64,000 nucleotides of DNA from Pelodictyon luteolum DSM 273 (lineage in GTDB: Bacteria; Bacteroidota; Chlorobiia; Chlorobiales; Chlorobiaceae), in NCBI RefSeq assembly GCF_000012485.1, contig NC_007512.1, positions 2,258,501-2,322,500 of the forward strand. The letters run 5' to 3'. The position numbers and the translations under genes are program-made. Of this stretch, positions 39,854 through 48,246 are shown piece by piece; position 1 is the first letter of the stretch; each line of letters starts with the position of its first letter. Below the pieces are notes generated by a model. It was not told the origin of the DNA. It did no database searches and saw nothing but the letters and a program-made list of their open reading frames with translations.

Positions 39854-40524
39854 GCCGTAACCTCCCGGATGGTTCTGCAGTGGAAAAAAGGATAGTGCGG
39901 CATTGCGGCAATCAGGGTTCGGGGCGTGGCGTCCCAGGCCGCATCCTGGCGTGCGGCAGGGAAAATGGCGTCGCGCCCGCCGATGAAAGCGTGGTCGTAC
40001 TCCCATCCCGGTTGGAGAACCGGACCGGAGAAGAGGCACTGGAGACTCGAGAGTTCATTTTTCTGATCTTCGGTCGTGCGGGTGGAGGGGCACTCGCTAA
40101 AGCGGGAGAGCACTTCCGTCCCGCCGCACATCCGACGCTCAAACCGGCGTCGGCCATCTTCTCCGTACCCGTCATGCGTGGCCTGGAAAATCTCAGGATC
40201 TATGCCCCGGTGCCGGTCAACAGGAAAGAGGGTCCCGTTCAGGGCGACGGCCGCGGCAATAGGGGGGAGAGGAACCGCACGGGCGGCCCAGACACCGAAG
40301 GACCAGGCTATGAGGGTAATGCGCCGGTACAGGGAGAGTTCCGGTTGCAGGTCGATGTCAGGAGTGAGTGCCGTGTAGTCGTAGAAGGCAAGCATGTCGC
40401 CCCCGAACCCATCGTCAAGGGAGTCCCTGAAGAGGCGCCCGGCATGGCATGCGTCCGTTCCCCAGCCGCTGAAGAAGAGCACCAGCTCCTCTCCGCCATC
40501 CTGTTTGAACCACTGGTGTTTCAT
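39841..40524 (-). CDS. bioG: Pimeloyl-ACP methyl ester esterase BioG (DUF452)
   Basis: 227 residues, alpha/beta hydrolase of the DUF452/BioG family, which can replace BioH. The lid-less fold begins LVLFFSGWGTDA; the nucleophile is the serine in LIAWSFGVW; FIGGRDAIFPAA and PHYPFFHC carry the acid and histidine. It removes the methyl group added by BioC. Overlaps bioF by ATGA (start 40524). Confidence 0.92.
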   Translation of the reverse strand: MKHQWFKQDGGEELVLFFSGWGTDACHAGRLFRDSLDDGFGGDMLAFYDYTALTPDIDLQPELSLYRRITLIAWSFGVWAARAVPLPPIAAAVALNGTLFPVDRHRGIDPEIFQATHDGYGEDGRRRFERRMCGGTEVLSRFSECPSTRTTEDQKNELSSLQCLFSGPVLQPGWEYDHAFIGGRDAIFPAARQDAAWDATPRTLIAAMPHYPFFHCRTIREVTAWQA

Positions 40525-41687
40525 CGCCGCAGCCCTCCAAGGCAACCGGCCACGCCGGCAATGTCATCCCACCCGAGAATGGAGCGGAGGGAGATGCGGA
40601 CGCGGGCGCTGTTTTCAGGCACGCTGGGCGGGCGGACCGCCATGGCCAGAAACCCCGCATCCCGAAGAGCCGCTGCCATTTTGAGGGCACGGGAGTCCGC
40701 GCCGGCCGTAACCGGCACGATATGGCTCTCCCCCGGCACCTCGAACCCCAGTGCCGAAATCTCGCTACGAAGCCTGGAGGCAAGAGCCAGAAGTGCACGT
40801 CGCTCAACCTGCATCCCGACCTGGCGGCGGAGCGTCAGGAGACTCCAGCCGAGGGTCACGGGAGGGAGGGCTGTCGTGAAAATGAAGGTGCGCATTGTGT
40901 TGACGAGGTACTGGCGGACAACCCGGTCCATGACTGCATACGCTCCGGCGGAACCCAACGCCTTGCCGAAGGTGCCGATGATGATGTCGACTTCGCCGGT
41001 AACCCCCTCGTTTTCCGTAAGCCCGAGCCCCCGCTGACCAAACACCCCGGTGCCATGAGCCTCGTCGATGATGAGCACGGCGTCGTGGCGCTTTTTCAGC
41101 TCCACGAGACGGCGAAGATCGGCAAGGTCACCGTCCATACTGAACACCGATTCAGAAATGATGAAGATCTGGCGGTACCGGCCGCGCGCCGCTTCAAGCA
41201 GCTCCTCGAGATGAAGATAGTCACCGTGAGGGTACCGCTCCCACCGTGCATCGGCGATCTTCATGCCGTCGATGATGCTGGCGTGGTTGAGCCGGTCGGA
41301 GAGCACAAGGTCGTGGCGCCCGGCAAGGGCAGGAAGGATGCCGGTATTGGCGTGGTAGCCGCTGTTGAACACCATGGCCGCCTCACGCCCGTAGAGGCCT
41401 GCAAGTTCCTGCTCAAGTTCATCGTAGAGCGGGTGACTGCCTGTCAGAAGACGGGAGGACGAGCTTCCGAGGGGCGGCAGTCCACTCCGGCAACTCTCGA
41501 AATAAACCCTGCGCAGCTCCTGGTCGTCACCGAGTCCGAGATAGTCGTTGGAGGAGAGGTTCATGAGGCGTCTGCCGCCGATTGAAATGAAGCGCCCATC
41601 TCGGGAGGTTACCTCTGGCACTGCACGCAACCGGTCCCGTTCCTTCAGCTGTCCGAGCTCTGCGGTTATGCGTTCATGAAACTGCAT
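40521..41687 (-). CDS. bioF: 8-amino-7-oxononanoate synthase
   Basis: 388 residues; PLP-dependent condensation of pimeloyl thioester with alanine. Visible motifs: LSSNDYLGLGDD, GSSSSRLLTGSHPLYDELE, FNSGYHANTG, IIDEAHGTGVFG and the PLP lysine in IGTFGKALGSAGAY. Starts 8 bp after bioB. Confidence 0.96.
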   Translation of the reverse strand: MQFHERITAELGQLKERDRLRAVPEVTSRDGRFISIGGRRLMNLSSNDYLGLGDDQELRRVYFESCRSGLPPLGSSSSRLLTGSHPLYDELEQELAGLYGREAAMVFNSGYHANTGILPALAGRHDLVLSDRLNHASIIDGMKIADARWERYPHGDYLHLEELLEAARGRYRQIFIISESVFSMDGDLADLRRLVELKKRHDAVLIIDEAHGTGVFGQRGLGLTENEGVTGEVDIIIGTFGKALGSAGAYAVMDRVVRQYLVNTMRTFIFTTALPPVTLGWSLLTLRRQVGMQVERRALLALASRLRSEISALGFEVPGESHIVPVTAGADSRALKMAAALRDAGFLAMAVRPPSVPENSARVRISLRSILGWDDIAGVAGCLGGLRR

Positions 41688-41695
41688 CGGCTCCC

Positions 41696-42718
41696 TCAGG
41701 AAAAGCTTGCAAGCTGCGCTCTGAACCGGGTGTCGTCGGCGACCTCCCGTCCCCTGGTGGTCAGGTACCCGCCGGTCAGCAGCCCGTCAGCGCCCGAGAG
41801 CATCAGCAGGCCCTGGAAATCCTTCATGACGGTCTCCCGACCGGCGGCGAACTTTATGGTTTTACGGGGGTGCACCAGACGCATGATGGCGAATGTCTTC
41901 ACAATCTCGTCGAGCGGAAGGGACGGAGCCCCTTCAAGCGGGGTCCCCTTGATCGGGACGAGCACGTTGATGGGGATGACCGATACATCGAGCTCCCGGA
42001 GGGCGAACATCATCTCCACCCGGTCCTCCATGTGTTCACCAACGCCAATGATACCGCCGCAGCAGACCGATACGCCGTTCCGGCGGAGGAGCCGGACCGT
42101 CTCCATACGCTCTTCGACGGCATGAGTATCGGCAATGAGCTCGCCGTACCGGCCGGGGGTCACCTGGATATTGATGTTGTAGTGCGCGATGCCGCGCCCG
42201 GCAAGTGCTTTTGCGGTATCGGGACCGAGCACGCCGAGTGATGCGCAGACCTGGAGCGAAGGGAGTTCGCTGTGCAGGCGGTCGATCATGGAAAGGATCC
42301 GCTGGAACTCATCACTCATCTTCAGGTAGCCGTAACCGCTCGTTACGATGCCGAAATGCGACACCCCCTGCTCTACGCAGCCGCGCGCCTCGAAAAGCAC
42401 GGCATCTTCGTCGACGAGCGGGTAAACCTCGATGTCTGAATGGTTGTGGCGGGATTGGGCGCAGAACCGGCAGTTTTCGCCACATACTCCCGACTTCGCG
42501 TTCATGATTGAACAGGCATGCACACCGCCCTTCCCCCAGCGGTTCCGAACCTTGTTGGCAAGGGAGGCGATGTCAAGAGCGTGCTCTCCGGGAAGCGCGG
42601 CAAGCATGAGGGCCGCTTCACGGCCGATCGGCTCTCCGGTCTCAAGCACGCTGTATGCCGCACTGATTTCGGGATGAAGGGGCGGAACGCCCATAGTGGA
42701 GGACTGCATGTGTTCCAT
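41696..42718 (-). CDS. bioB: Biotin synthase
   Basis: 340 residues, radical SAM sulfur-insertion enzyme. The cluster motif is [16 protein letters not shown]; the second-cluster residues appear in CASLG and [12 protein letters not shown], and the arginine ligand in AGRETVMKD. The N-terminus carries an extra 60-residue helical region usual for the family. It follows birA by 3 bp, so birA and bioB are certainly in one transcript. Confidence 0.96.
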   Translation of the reverse strand: MEHMQSSTMGVPPLHPEISAAYSVLETGEPIGREAALMLAALPGEHALDIASLANKVRNRWGKGGVHACSIMNAKSGVCGENCRFCAQSRHNHSDIEVYPLVDEDAVLFEARGCVEQGVSHFGIVTSGYGYLKMSDEFQRILSMIDRLHSELPSLQVCASLGVLGPDTAKALAGRGIAHYNINIQVTPGRYGELIADTHAVEERMETVRLLRRNGVSVCCGGIIGVGEHMEDRVEMMFALRELDVSVIPINVLVPIKGTPLEGAPSLPLDEIVKTFAIMRLVHPRKTIKFAAGRETVMKDFQGLLMLSGADGLLTGGYLTTRGREVADDTRFRAQLASFS

Positions 42719-42721
42719 AAG

Positions 42722-43702
42722 TTATTTCCTTAGACGGGCCTCGCCGGATGCCACCCTGCAGGGGGTACCGTCGGGGGTTGTGATGATGAGTTCTCCGGTC
42801 GGGGCGATACCGGTGACCGTGCCTTCAAGGGTTCCATGCATACGCTCGACCGACACCGTCCTGCCCTGAAGAAAGGCGTTGTCTTCGAGTTCCTTCTGGA
42901 CGAAGCGGAGGTCGTCCTCCTCCTGCTGCCATCGGTCGTAGAGCGGCTCGAGATGGTTCAGCACCGAAGCCAGAAGGGCGGGGCGGGATATCGTCCGGCC
43001 GGTTTCCATCCGTAGCGAGGTGGCCGTTCCATCAAGCTCCCCCTCAAAGCCGGCCTGATTGACATTGATGCCGATGCCGGCCACGACGAAGTGTGCACGA
43101 TCTGCTTCCGACTGCATCTCACAGAGAATGCCGGAAAGCTTCCGTCCACCGACGAGAATGTCGTTCGGCCACTTTATGGCCGGCCGGAGTTCTCCATCCA
43201 GCAGGGTGAGTGCGCGATGCAGCGCCACGGCCAGAAGCAGGGTCAGCTGGGGAATGCGACCCGGCGGAAGCTGCGGACGGAGTACCAGAGAAAAATAGAG
43301 GTTCACGCCTGAAGGAGAATCCCAGCTGCGCCCGAGCCTCCCGCGGCCGGCGCTCTGGCTTTCGGCAACGACGACCGCTCCTTCATCTGCCCCCCCCGCT
43401 GCAAGCAAACGGGCTGTACTGTTCGTGGACTCGAGGCTCCGGTGCCAGTGAATCAGTCGACCGAAACGGGCAGTAGAAAGGCAAGGCTCGACCTCCACGC
43501 CAAGCGGCCTCCCGGCCATCGATGCGAGACGGTAGCCGAGACCGGTACGGGCCTCGATGCCGTAGCCTTCAGCCCGGAGCATACGGATGTGCTTCCACAC
43601 AGCGCTACGGGTCATGGCGAACTCCGCCGACAGCTCCGCACCCGAAAGAAAAGTACCTGAAGCTGCAAGGCGCTGGAGGATATGGAGTGAAGTATCGTGC
43701 AT
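42722..43702 (-). CDS. birA: Bifunctional biotin ligase and biotin-operon repressor
   Basis: 326 residues. Residues 1-60 form a winged helix (LSGAELSAEFAMTRSAVWKHIRML region), and the rest is the biotin-protein ligase: ESQSAGRGRLGRSWDSP, IKWPNDILVGGRKLSGIL and VAGIGINVNQ, then the SH3-like C-terminal domain. It attaches biotin to acceptor proteins and, as biotinoyl-AMP form, should bind DNA. ATG 43702 is chosen: the longer frame would run through the operator at 43720-43763. It heads the operon birA-bioBFGCDA. Confidence 0.95.
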   Translation of the reverse strand: MHDTSLHILQRLAASGTFLSGAELSAEFAMTRSAVWKHIRMLRAEGYGIEARTGLGYRLASMAGRPLGVEVEPCLSTARFGRLIHWHRSLESTNSTARLLAAGGADEGAVVVAESQSAGRGRLGRSWDSPSGVNLYFSLVLRPQLPPGRIPQLTLLLAVALHRALTLLDGELRPAIKWPNDILVGGRKLSGILCEMQSEADRAHFVVAGIGINVNQAGFEGELDGTATSLRMETGRTISRPALLASVLNHLEPLYDRWQQEEDDLRFVQKELEDNAFLQGRTVSVERMHGTLEGTVTGIAPTGELIITTPDGTPCRVASGEARLRK

Positions 43703-43719
43703 ACAGGTGCATAGAGGCG

Positions 43720-43763
43720 GCAAAGTTGTCAACTTGAATGTACAACCGGGTTGACAACTTTGC
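43720..43763 (-). promoter_or_regulatory. BirA operator overlapping the birA promoter
   Basis: Two perfect 14-base inverted arms (GCAAAGTTGTCAAC and GTTGACAACTTTGC) separated by 16 bases. The core TTGTCAAC-N16-GTTGACAA matches the known BirA consensus of TTGTNAAC and GTTNACAA with a 14-16 base spacer. On the minus strand a -35 TTGCAA (43760-43765), 17-base spacer and -10 TACATT (43737-43742) lie within it, so bound BirA would block transcription. It starts 17 bases before the birA ATG. Confidence 0.92.
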
Positions 43764-43777
43764 AATAAGGATACGAT

Positions 43778-45481
43778 CTAACGGGCGGAGGCCATGCGTG
43801 ATGCCTCGTATTGGGTCCGGTAGGCCTGGAGGCCCTGGAAAATCCCGTAGGCAATCTTGGTCTGCTCCTGGCGGTCACGAAGAATAACCTCTTCACGGGG
43901 ATTGGAGATGTAGCCGACCTCTACAAGGGCGCTCGGCATGGAAGGAGTCCAAAGCACCATGAACCCTGCCTGGCGGACTGCCCGGCCATTCGTGCTCGTC
44001 GAACGGTCGAGCGGCTTTACGAGCTCCCGGGCGAGAGTTGTGGAGTGGCGGATGAAGGAGTTCTGGGCCATGGAGCTCATGATGAGATGCTCGTCACTGA
44101 AGTTCCGGTACTGCTCGCGGTAGTCCGATTCCTGACTTATGACACCGTTTTCAAGCATGGCGACCTTCAGTGCGGCGGCCGTCTTGTGCGGGCCGAGAAT
44201 GTATACCTCCGGCCCCCGTATCGAACGGTTTTCATTGGCATTGCAGTGAACGCTGAGGAACAGCTTGCCCTCAGTGCGGTTGGCGATCCGCCCCCGCTCG
44301 TGGAGCGGGATGAAGATGTCGTCTTTACGGGTATAAACGACCTCCACATCGGGCCACTTCCGTGCAATGATGCTGCCGAGGTCCCTGACGATGTTGAGTG
44401 CGACATCCTTTTCACGGGTCCCTTTCAAGCCTACCGCCCCGGGATCCTGCCCACCGTGGCCGGCATCCAGTACGATGGTATTGAGTTTCCATTTTTCAAC
44501 ATCGCGGCTGATCACACTTGCGATCCGCTGTAATTTTTCCCTGCTGCGGATGGCCTCCACGTCTGCATCACTGCGAACATAGAGGAGGTAGCGGTTGTTG
44601 CGCTGGTCGCGCTGGTAATCAAGCGAGCGCACGACACCGGAGCGGCCGTCGAAGCTCACACTGAAACGCAGTGCGCCGGCAGGAGTGCGATCGGCCGTGA
44701 CGGAACGCACAAGGCCCGAGGGGAACATCTTTTTAAGGATGGCCGGATCGCCGGAGGCACCGGAAAGAACGAATGATGCCCTGCCTGAAGCATCGGGCTG
44801 CGAAAGCGCAGCCGAAGCCTGTGCTCCGGAGGCGGAAAACGAGATGATCGCACCGTTGGCCCGTTCTTCAACATCAACGCCGGTTATCCTCGTCGGGCCA
44901 AAAGCCGGAGGTGGAGGAGGGGGCGTGGGGGAGAGTGTACCGATGGAAGCTTCCGATCGTCCGAGAGGACGGGGCTGCAGCCAGACCTTGAACATCTTTT
45001 CGGAAGCGCTGTAGATGACATCGCGGTCAAGCCAGATGGAAAAAATCCTGGCGGACTGGCTTATGGGAAGAAAGAGGCGCTGGTCCAGCAGCTGCGGAGC
45101 AGCGGAAAGCTGCACAATCCTTGCCGGATCGGCAGCGCGGCGGTAAACGATGCGGGCAAAACTGTTGCCGGCCGTGAGGGTGCAGACACTGCCGTGTGAA
45201 GAGATGGCCTCTTCGGCCGAGAGCATCCCGGCCGAAGTCCGGTAGGTGAGCCGCATGGCCCGCGTCATGGACTGAAGGTCGACAAGGATCCTGCCGTCTG
45301 CACCTTTGCGGGTAAGCACCTTTATGGTGTATCCCTCACCATTGCCCTGCATGATGCGGAGTGGAACCGAAGAAACGGTCCACGGAGGGGCGGTGGCGGC
45401 AGAGAGCTGCTTCGGCAGGCATGCGGCAATAATCAGGGCAAACAGGAGATGCAGGACCGCAGGACGTGAAAAGGGCATCAT
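43778..45481 (-). CDS. N-acetylmuramoyl-L-alanine amidase with AMIN region
   Basis: 567 residues, exported (signal peptide about 1-29). A beta-rich N-terminal region (30-190) precedes a polyproline linker (PTPPPPPPAFGP), an AMIN-like domain (about 200-315) and Amidase_3 (about 335-555). Zinc and catalytic residues: H in VLDAGHGGQDPGAVG, E in GTREKDVAL, H in LFLSVHCNAN and E in ALVEVGYISN. It cleaves the lactyl-Ala amide of peptidoglycan during cell separation (AmiC-like). It is upstream of birA across the operator and divergent from topA. Confidence 0.9.
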   Translation of the reverse strand: MMPFSRPAVLHLLFALIIAACLPKQLSAATAPPWTVSSVPLRIMQGNGEGYTIKVLTRKGADGRILVDLQSMTRAMRLTYRTSAGMLSAEEAISSHGSVCTLTAGNSFARIVYRRAADPARIVQLSAAPQLLDQRLFLPISQSARIFSIWLDRDVIYSASEKMFKVWLQPRPLGRSEASIGTLSPTPPPPPPAFGPTRITGVDVEERANGAIISFSASGAQASAALSQPDASGRASFVLSGASGDPAILKKMFPSGLVRSVTADRTPAGALRFSVSFDGRSGVVRSLDYQRDQRNNRYLLYVRSDADVEAIRSREKLQRIASVISRDVEKWKLNTIVLDAGHGGQDPGAVGLKGTREKDVALNIVRDLGSIIARKWPDVEVVYTRKDDIFIPLHERGRIANRTEGKLFLSVHCNANENRSIRGPEVYILGPHKTAAALKVAMLENGVISQESDYREQYRNFSDEHLIMSSMAQNSFIRHSTTLARELVKPLDRSTSTNGRAVRQAGFMVLWTPSMPSALVEVGYISNPREEVILRDRQEQTKIAYGIFQGLQAYRTQYEASRMASAR

Positions 45482-45703
45482 GAAACAGCCGATTGTCTAT
45501 GGGTTGAGTCGTATGGGTTATGTCGCAGGTTTTTCAGGGCTTCAATCGACCACTCCGGGATCCGGGCTCTCCAGGGGTGCCTCCGCACCGATCAGCGGCA
45601 GTATAATAATAAATATAAGGGTAGCCTGAAATTTGTTTTTAAGCAACCAAGGCCTATCTTTTTCAAAAATTCATTGCAACGCTCTCACCACAGGGACTGA
45701 CGA

Positions 45704-48112
45704 ATGGCTTCAAAAGCAGCGGCACTGTCCGCCAGAAACAGGACCCTGATCGTCGTAGAGTCGCCCTCCAAGGCTAAGACGATCAACAAGTACCTCGGGG
45801 ACGGCTACACGGTGTTCGCCTCGGTAGGCCATATCAAGGATCTTCCCAAAAAGGAGATCGGGCTTGATTTCGACAATCATTACGAGCCTCGCTACGAGAT
45901 CATCCCCGGCAAGGAAAAGGTGGTGCGACAGTTGAAGAAGCTTGCGTCGGAAGCCGACGGAGTCCTGATTGCAACTGACCCTGACCGCGAGGGCGAGGCT
46001 ATCGCGTGGCACATCGCCAATGAAATCGGCAGCACGCCGAAACCGGTATTCAGGGTGATGTTCAACGAAATCACCAAAAGCGCCATCCTTGCAGCCATTG
46101 ATGAGCCGCGCCAGATCGACTACCGGCTGGTCCGATCCCAGCAGACCCGTCAGGGGCTCGACAAAATCGTAGGCTACCGGGTCAGCCCGTTTCTCTGGAA
46201 TGTGGTCATGCGCGGCCTGTCCGCCGGGCGCGTGCAGTCCGTCGCCCTGCGGCTGATCTGCGAGCGCGAGGTGGAGATCAACAATTTTGAGGTTCAGGAG
46301 TACTGGACCATTGCGGCCGACTTCATCACAGAGGGCAAGGAAACCTTCCGTGCACGGCTGGTGAAGCTCGAAGGAAAGAAACCCGAACTCTCGAACCAGG
46401 CAGAGGCGGAAGCCGCGGCAGATCTCGTACAGAAAGGCAGCTATACGCTTCTGGACATCGCACCGCGCACCCAGCAGCGCAAGCCTCCGCTGCCCTTCAC
46501 CACGTCCCTCCTCCAGCAGGCTGCATCGAACCAGCTGGGATTCGGCTCGAAAAAGACCATGCGCCTCGCACAGCAGCTCTATGAAGGCATTGATCTCGGA
46601 GAAGAAGGTGCGACCGGCCTCATCACCTACATGAGGACCGACTCTATCCGCATCGGCAATGAGGCGGCAGGACAGGCCCGCAGCTTTATCGAACACGCCT
46701 TCGGCAAGGAGTACATAGGTTGGGGCGGCGCGGCAAAATCAAGTAAAAATGCACAGGACGCCCATGAGGCAGTCCGTCCGACCGCCGTCGGCAGGCGCCC
46801 GGAACAGCTTAAGTCCTATCTCTCTGCGGACCAGTTCAAGCTCTACGACCTCATCTGGAAGAGGTTCGTGGCCGCCATGATGGCTCCGGCAAAAATCGAG
46901 CAGACAAGGGTTGACGTCGGTGATCCGGCCCGCGACATCATGTTCAGGGCAAGCGGCAGCAGGGTGCTCTTCCCCGGCTTCATGCGGGTGTTCAACGACC
47001 AGGAGGAGCTTGAGTACGAAGCCCGGAAATCGACGAAAGACGAAGGTGAGAAAGAGCAGGAGGTGCGCCTCCCGAAGCAGCTTGAGAAGGACGGACTGCT
47101 CGGCCTCGGAGAAATCGACAACCGCCAGAGCTTCACCCGTCCCCCGGCGCGCTTCAGCGAAGCGACCCTCGTCAAGGAGCTCGACAACTACGGCATCGGA
47201 CGCCCCTCGACCTATGCATCCATATTCTCAACCCTTCAGGACCGCCGCTATGTGGAGCTGCAGAAAAAGAAGATCATCCCCACCATGCTCGGCATGGACG
47301 TGTCGCAGATCCTCGTTGCCAACTTCCCCGACCTCTTCAACGTAGACTTCACCGCCGAAATGGAGGGTGAGCTCGACAAGGTTGCTGCCGGAGAGGACGA
47401 GTACGAGAAAGTACTCGACAGCTTCTATCGCCCGCTGGAAACTGCGCTCAGCGTCCGGAAGGAAGATCCGCTGATCCCCCAGAACCGCGATGCGGCGCTC
47501 TGCGAGAAATGCGGCGAAGGGCACATGATCGTCAAGTGGACCCAGAGCGGCAAGTTCCTCGGCTGTTCGCGCTACCCGAAATGCCGCAACATCAAGCCGA
47601 TCAGCACCAACCGCGAAAAGCCCAAGGATACCGGCATCCTCTGCCCGTCATGCGGCGAAGGGCACATGCTCCTGCGAAACGGCCGGCTCGGCCCGTTCCT
47701 TGCATGTTCCAGCTACCCGAAGTGCAACACCCTGCTCAACCTCTCGAAACAGCGGCATGTCGAACCGATGAAGATTCCTCCGGTACAGACCGATCTGGCC
47801 TGTCCGAAGTGCGGCTCGCCGATGAACCTCCGCGTCGGAAAGCGGGGGCCCTGGCTCGGATGCTCGAAGTTCCCGAAATGCCGGGGACGGATGGCATGGA
47901 ACTCCCTTGACGAAGGAGTCCGGGCACACTGGGAGGCGGTCATGGAAGAACACAGGAAAGCCCATCCCTCCGTCACCCTCATGATGCTCGACGGTACCCC
48001 TGCACCGATGCAGATGGCAGTCGACGACATCATACAGATGGCAGAAGAAAGCGGCATGGTCGAAATAGCCGTCGAAGCGCCTGAAGAGGCAGTGGCAGAA
48101 AAACAGGACTAA
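45704..48112 (+). CDS. topA: DNA topoisomerase I
   Basis: 802 residues; relaxes negative supercoils. The Toprim domain begins TLIVVESPSKAKTINKYLG with D-x-D-x-E in ATDPDREGEAIAWH. The catalytic tyrosine is in TGLITYMRTDSIR. Three C4 zinc ribbons follow (CEKCGEG-, CPSCGEG- and CPKCGSP-type) with a final acidic tail. The 222 bp before it hold no gene I trust; the last 100 are AT-rich and probably contain the promoter. Confidence 0.97.
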   Translation: MASKAAALSARNRTLIVVESPSKAKTINKYLGDGYTVFASVGHIKDLPKKEIGLDFDNHYEPRYEIIPGKEKVVRQLKKLASEADGVLIATDPDREGEAIAWHIANEIGSTPKPVFRVMFNEITKSAILAAIDEPRQIDYRLVRSQQTRQGLDKIVGYRVSPFLWNVVMRGLSAGRVQSVALRLICEREVEINNFEVQEYWTIAADFITEGKETFRARLVKLEGKKPELSNQAEAEAAADLVQKGSYTLLDIAPRTQQRKPPLPFTTSLLQQAASNQLGFGSKKTMRLAQQLYEGIDLGEEGATGLITYMRTDSIRIGNEAAGQARSFIEHAFGKEYIGWGGAAKSSKNAQDAHEAVRPTAVGRRPEQLKSYLSADQFKLYDLIWKRFVAAMMAPAKIEQTRVDVGDPARDIMFRASGSRVLFPGFMRVFNDQEELEYEARKSTKDEGEKEQEVRLPKQLEKDGLLGLGEIDNRQSFTRPPARFSEATLVKELDNYGIGRPSTYASIFSTLQDRRYVELQKKKIIPTMLGMDVSQILVANFPDLFNVDFTAEMEGELDKVAAGEDEYEKVLDSFYRPLETALSVRKEDPLIPQNRDAALCEKCGEGHMIVKWTQSGKFLGCSRYPKCRNIKPISTNREKPKDTGILCPSCGEGHMLLRNGRLGPFLACSSYPKCNTLLNLSKQRHVEPMKIPPVQTDLACPKCGSPMNLRVGKRGPWLGCSKFPKCRGRMAWNSLDEGVRAHWEAVMEEHRKAHPSVTLMMLDGTPAPMQMAVDDIIQMAEESGMVEIAVEAPEEAVAEKQD

Positions 48113-48163
48113 GCATCGCGGCTCAGGAGAGGGCAACGATATAGCCGATCCCCCCTTACAGAC

Positions 48164-48201
48164 AAAGCCCGGAGGAGCAAGAGCTCTCTCCGGGCTTTTT
48201 T
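48164..48201. terminator. Bidirectional terminator between topA and feoB
   Basis: AAAGCCCGGAG (48164-48174) pairs with CTCCGGGCTTT (48188-48198), followed by six T's on the plus strand and preceded by A's for the minus strand. It serves topA and the convergent feoB. Confidence 0.9.
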
Positions 48202-48246
48202 CGTTCAGCGTCCCATTCCCTTAGATGACGGACCCTGTGGGCAGTA

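Noticed and set aside
45480-45629. Open frame of 49 codons upstream of topA
   Set aside because: It overlaps the amidase start on the other strand, has no ribosome site and no protein-like composition.
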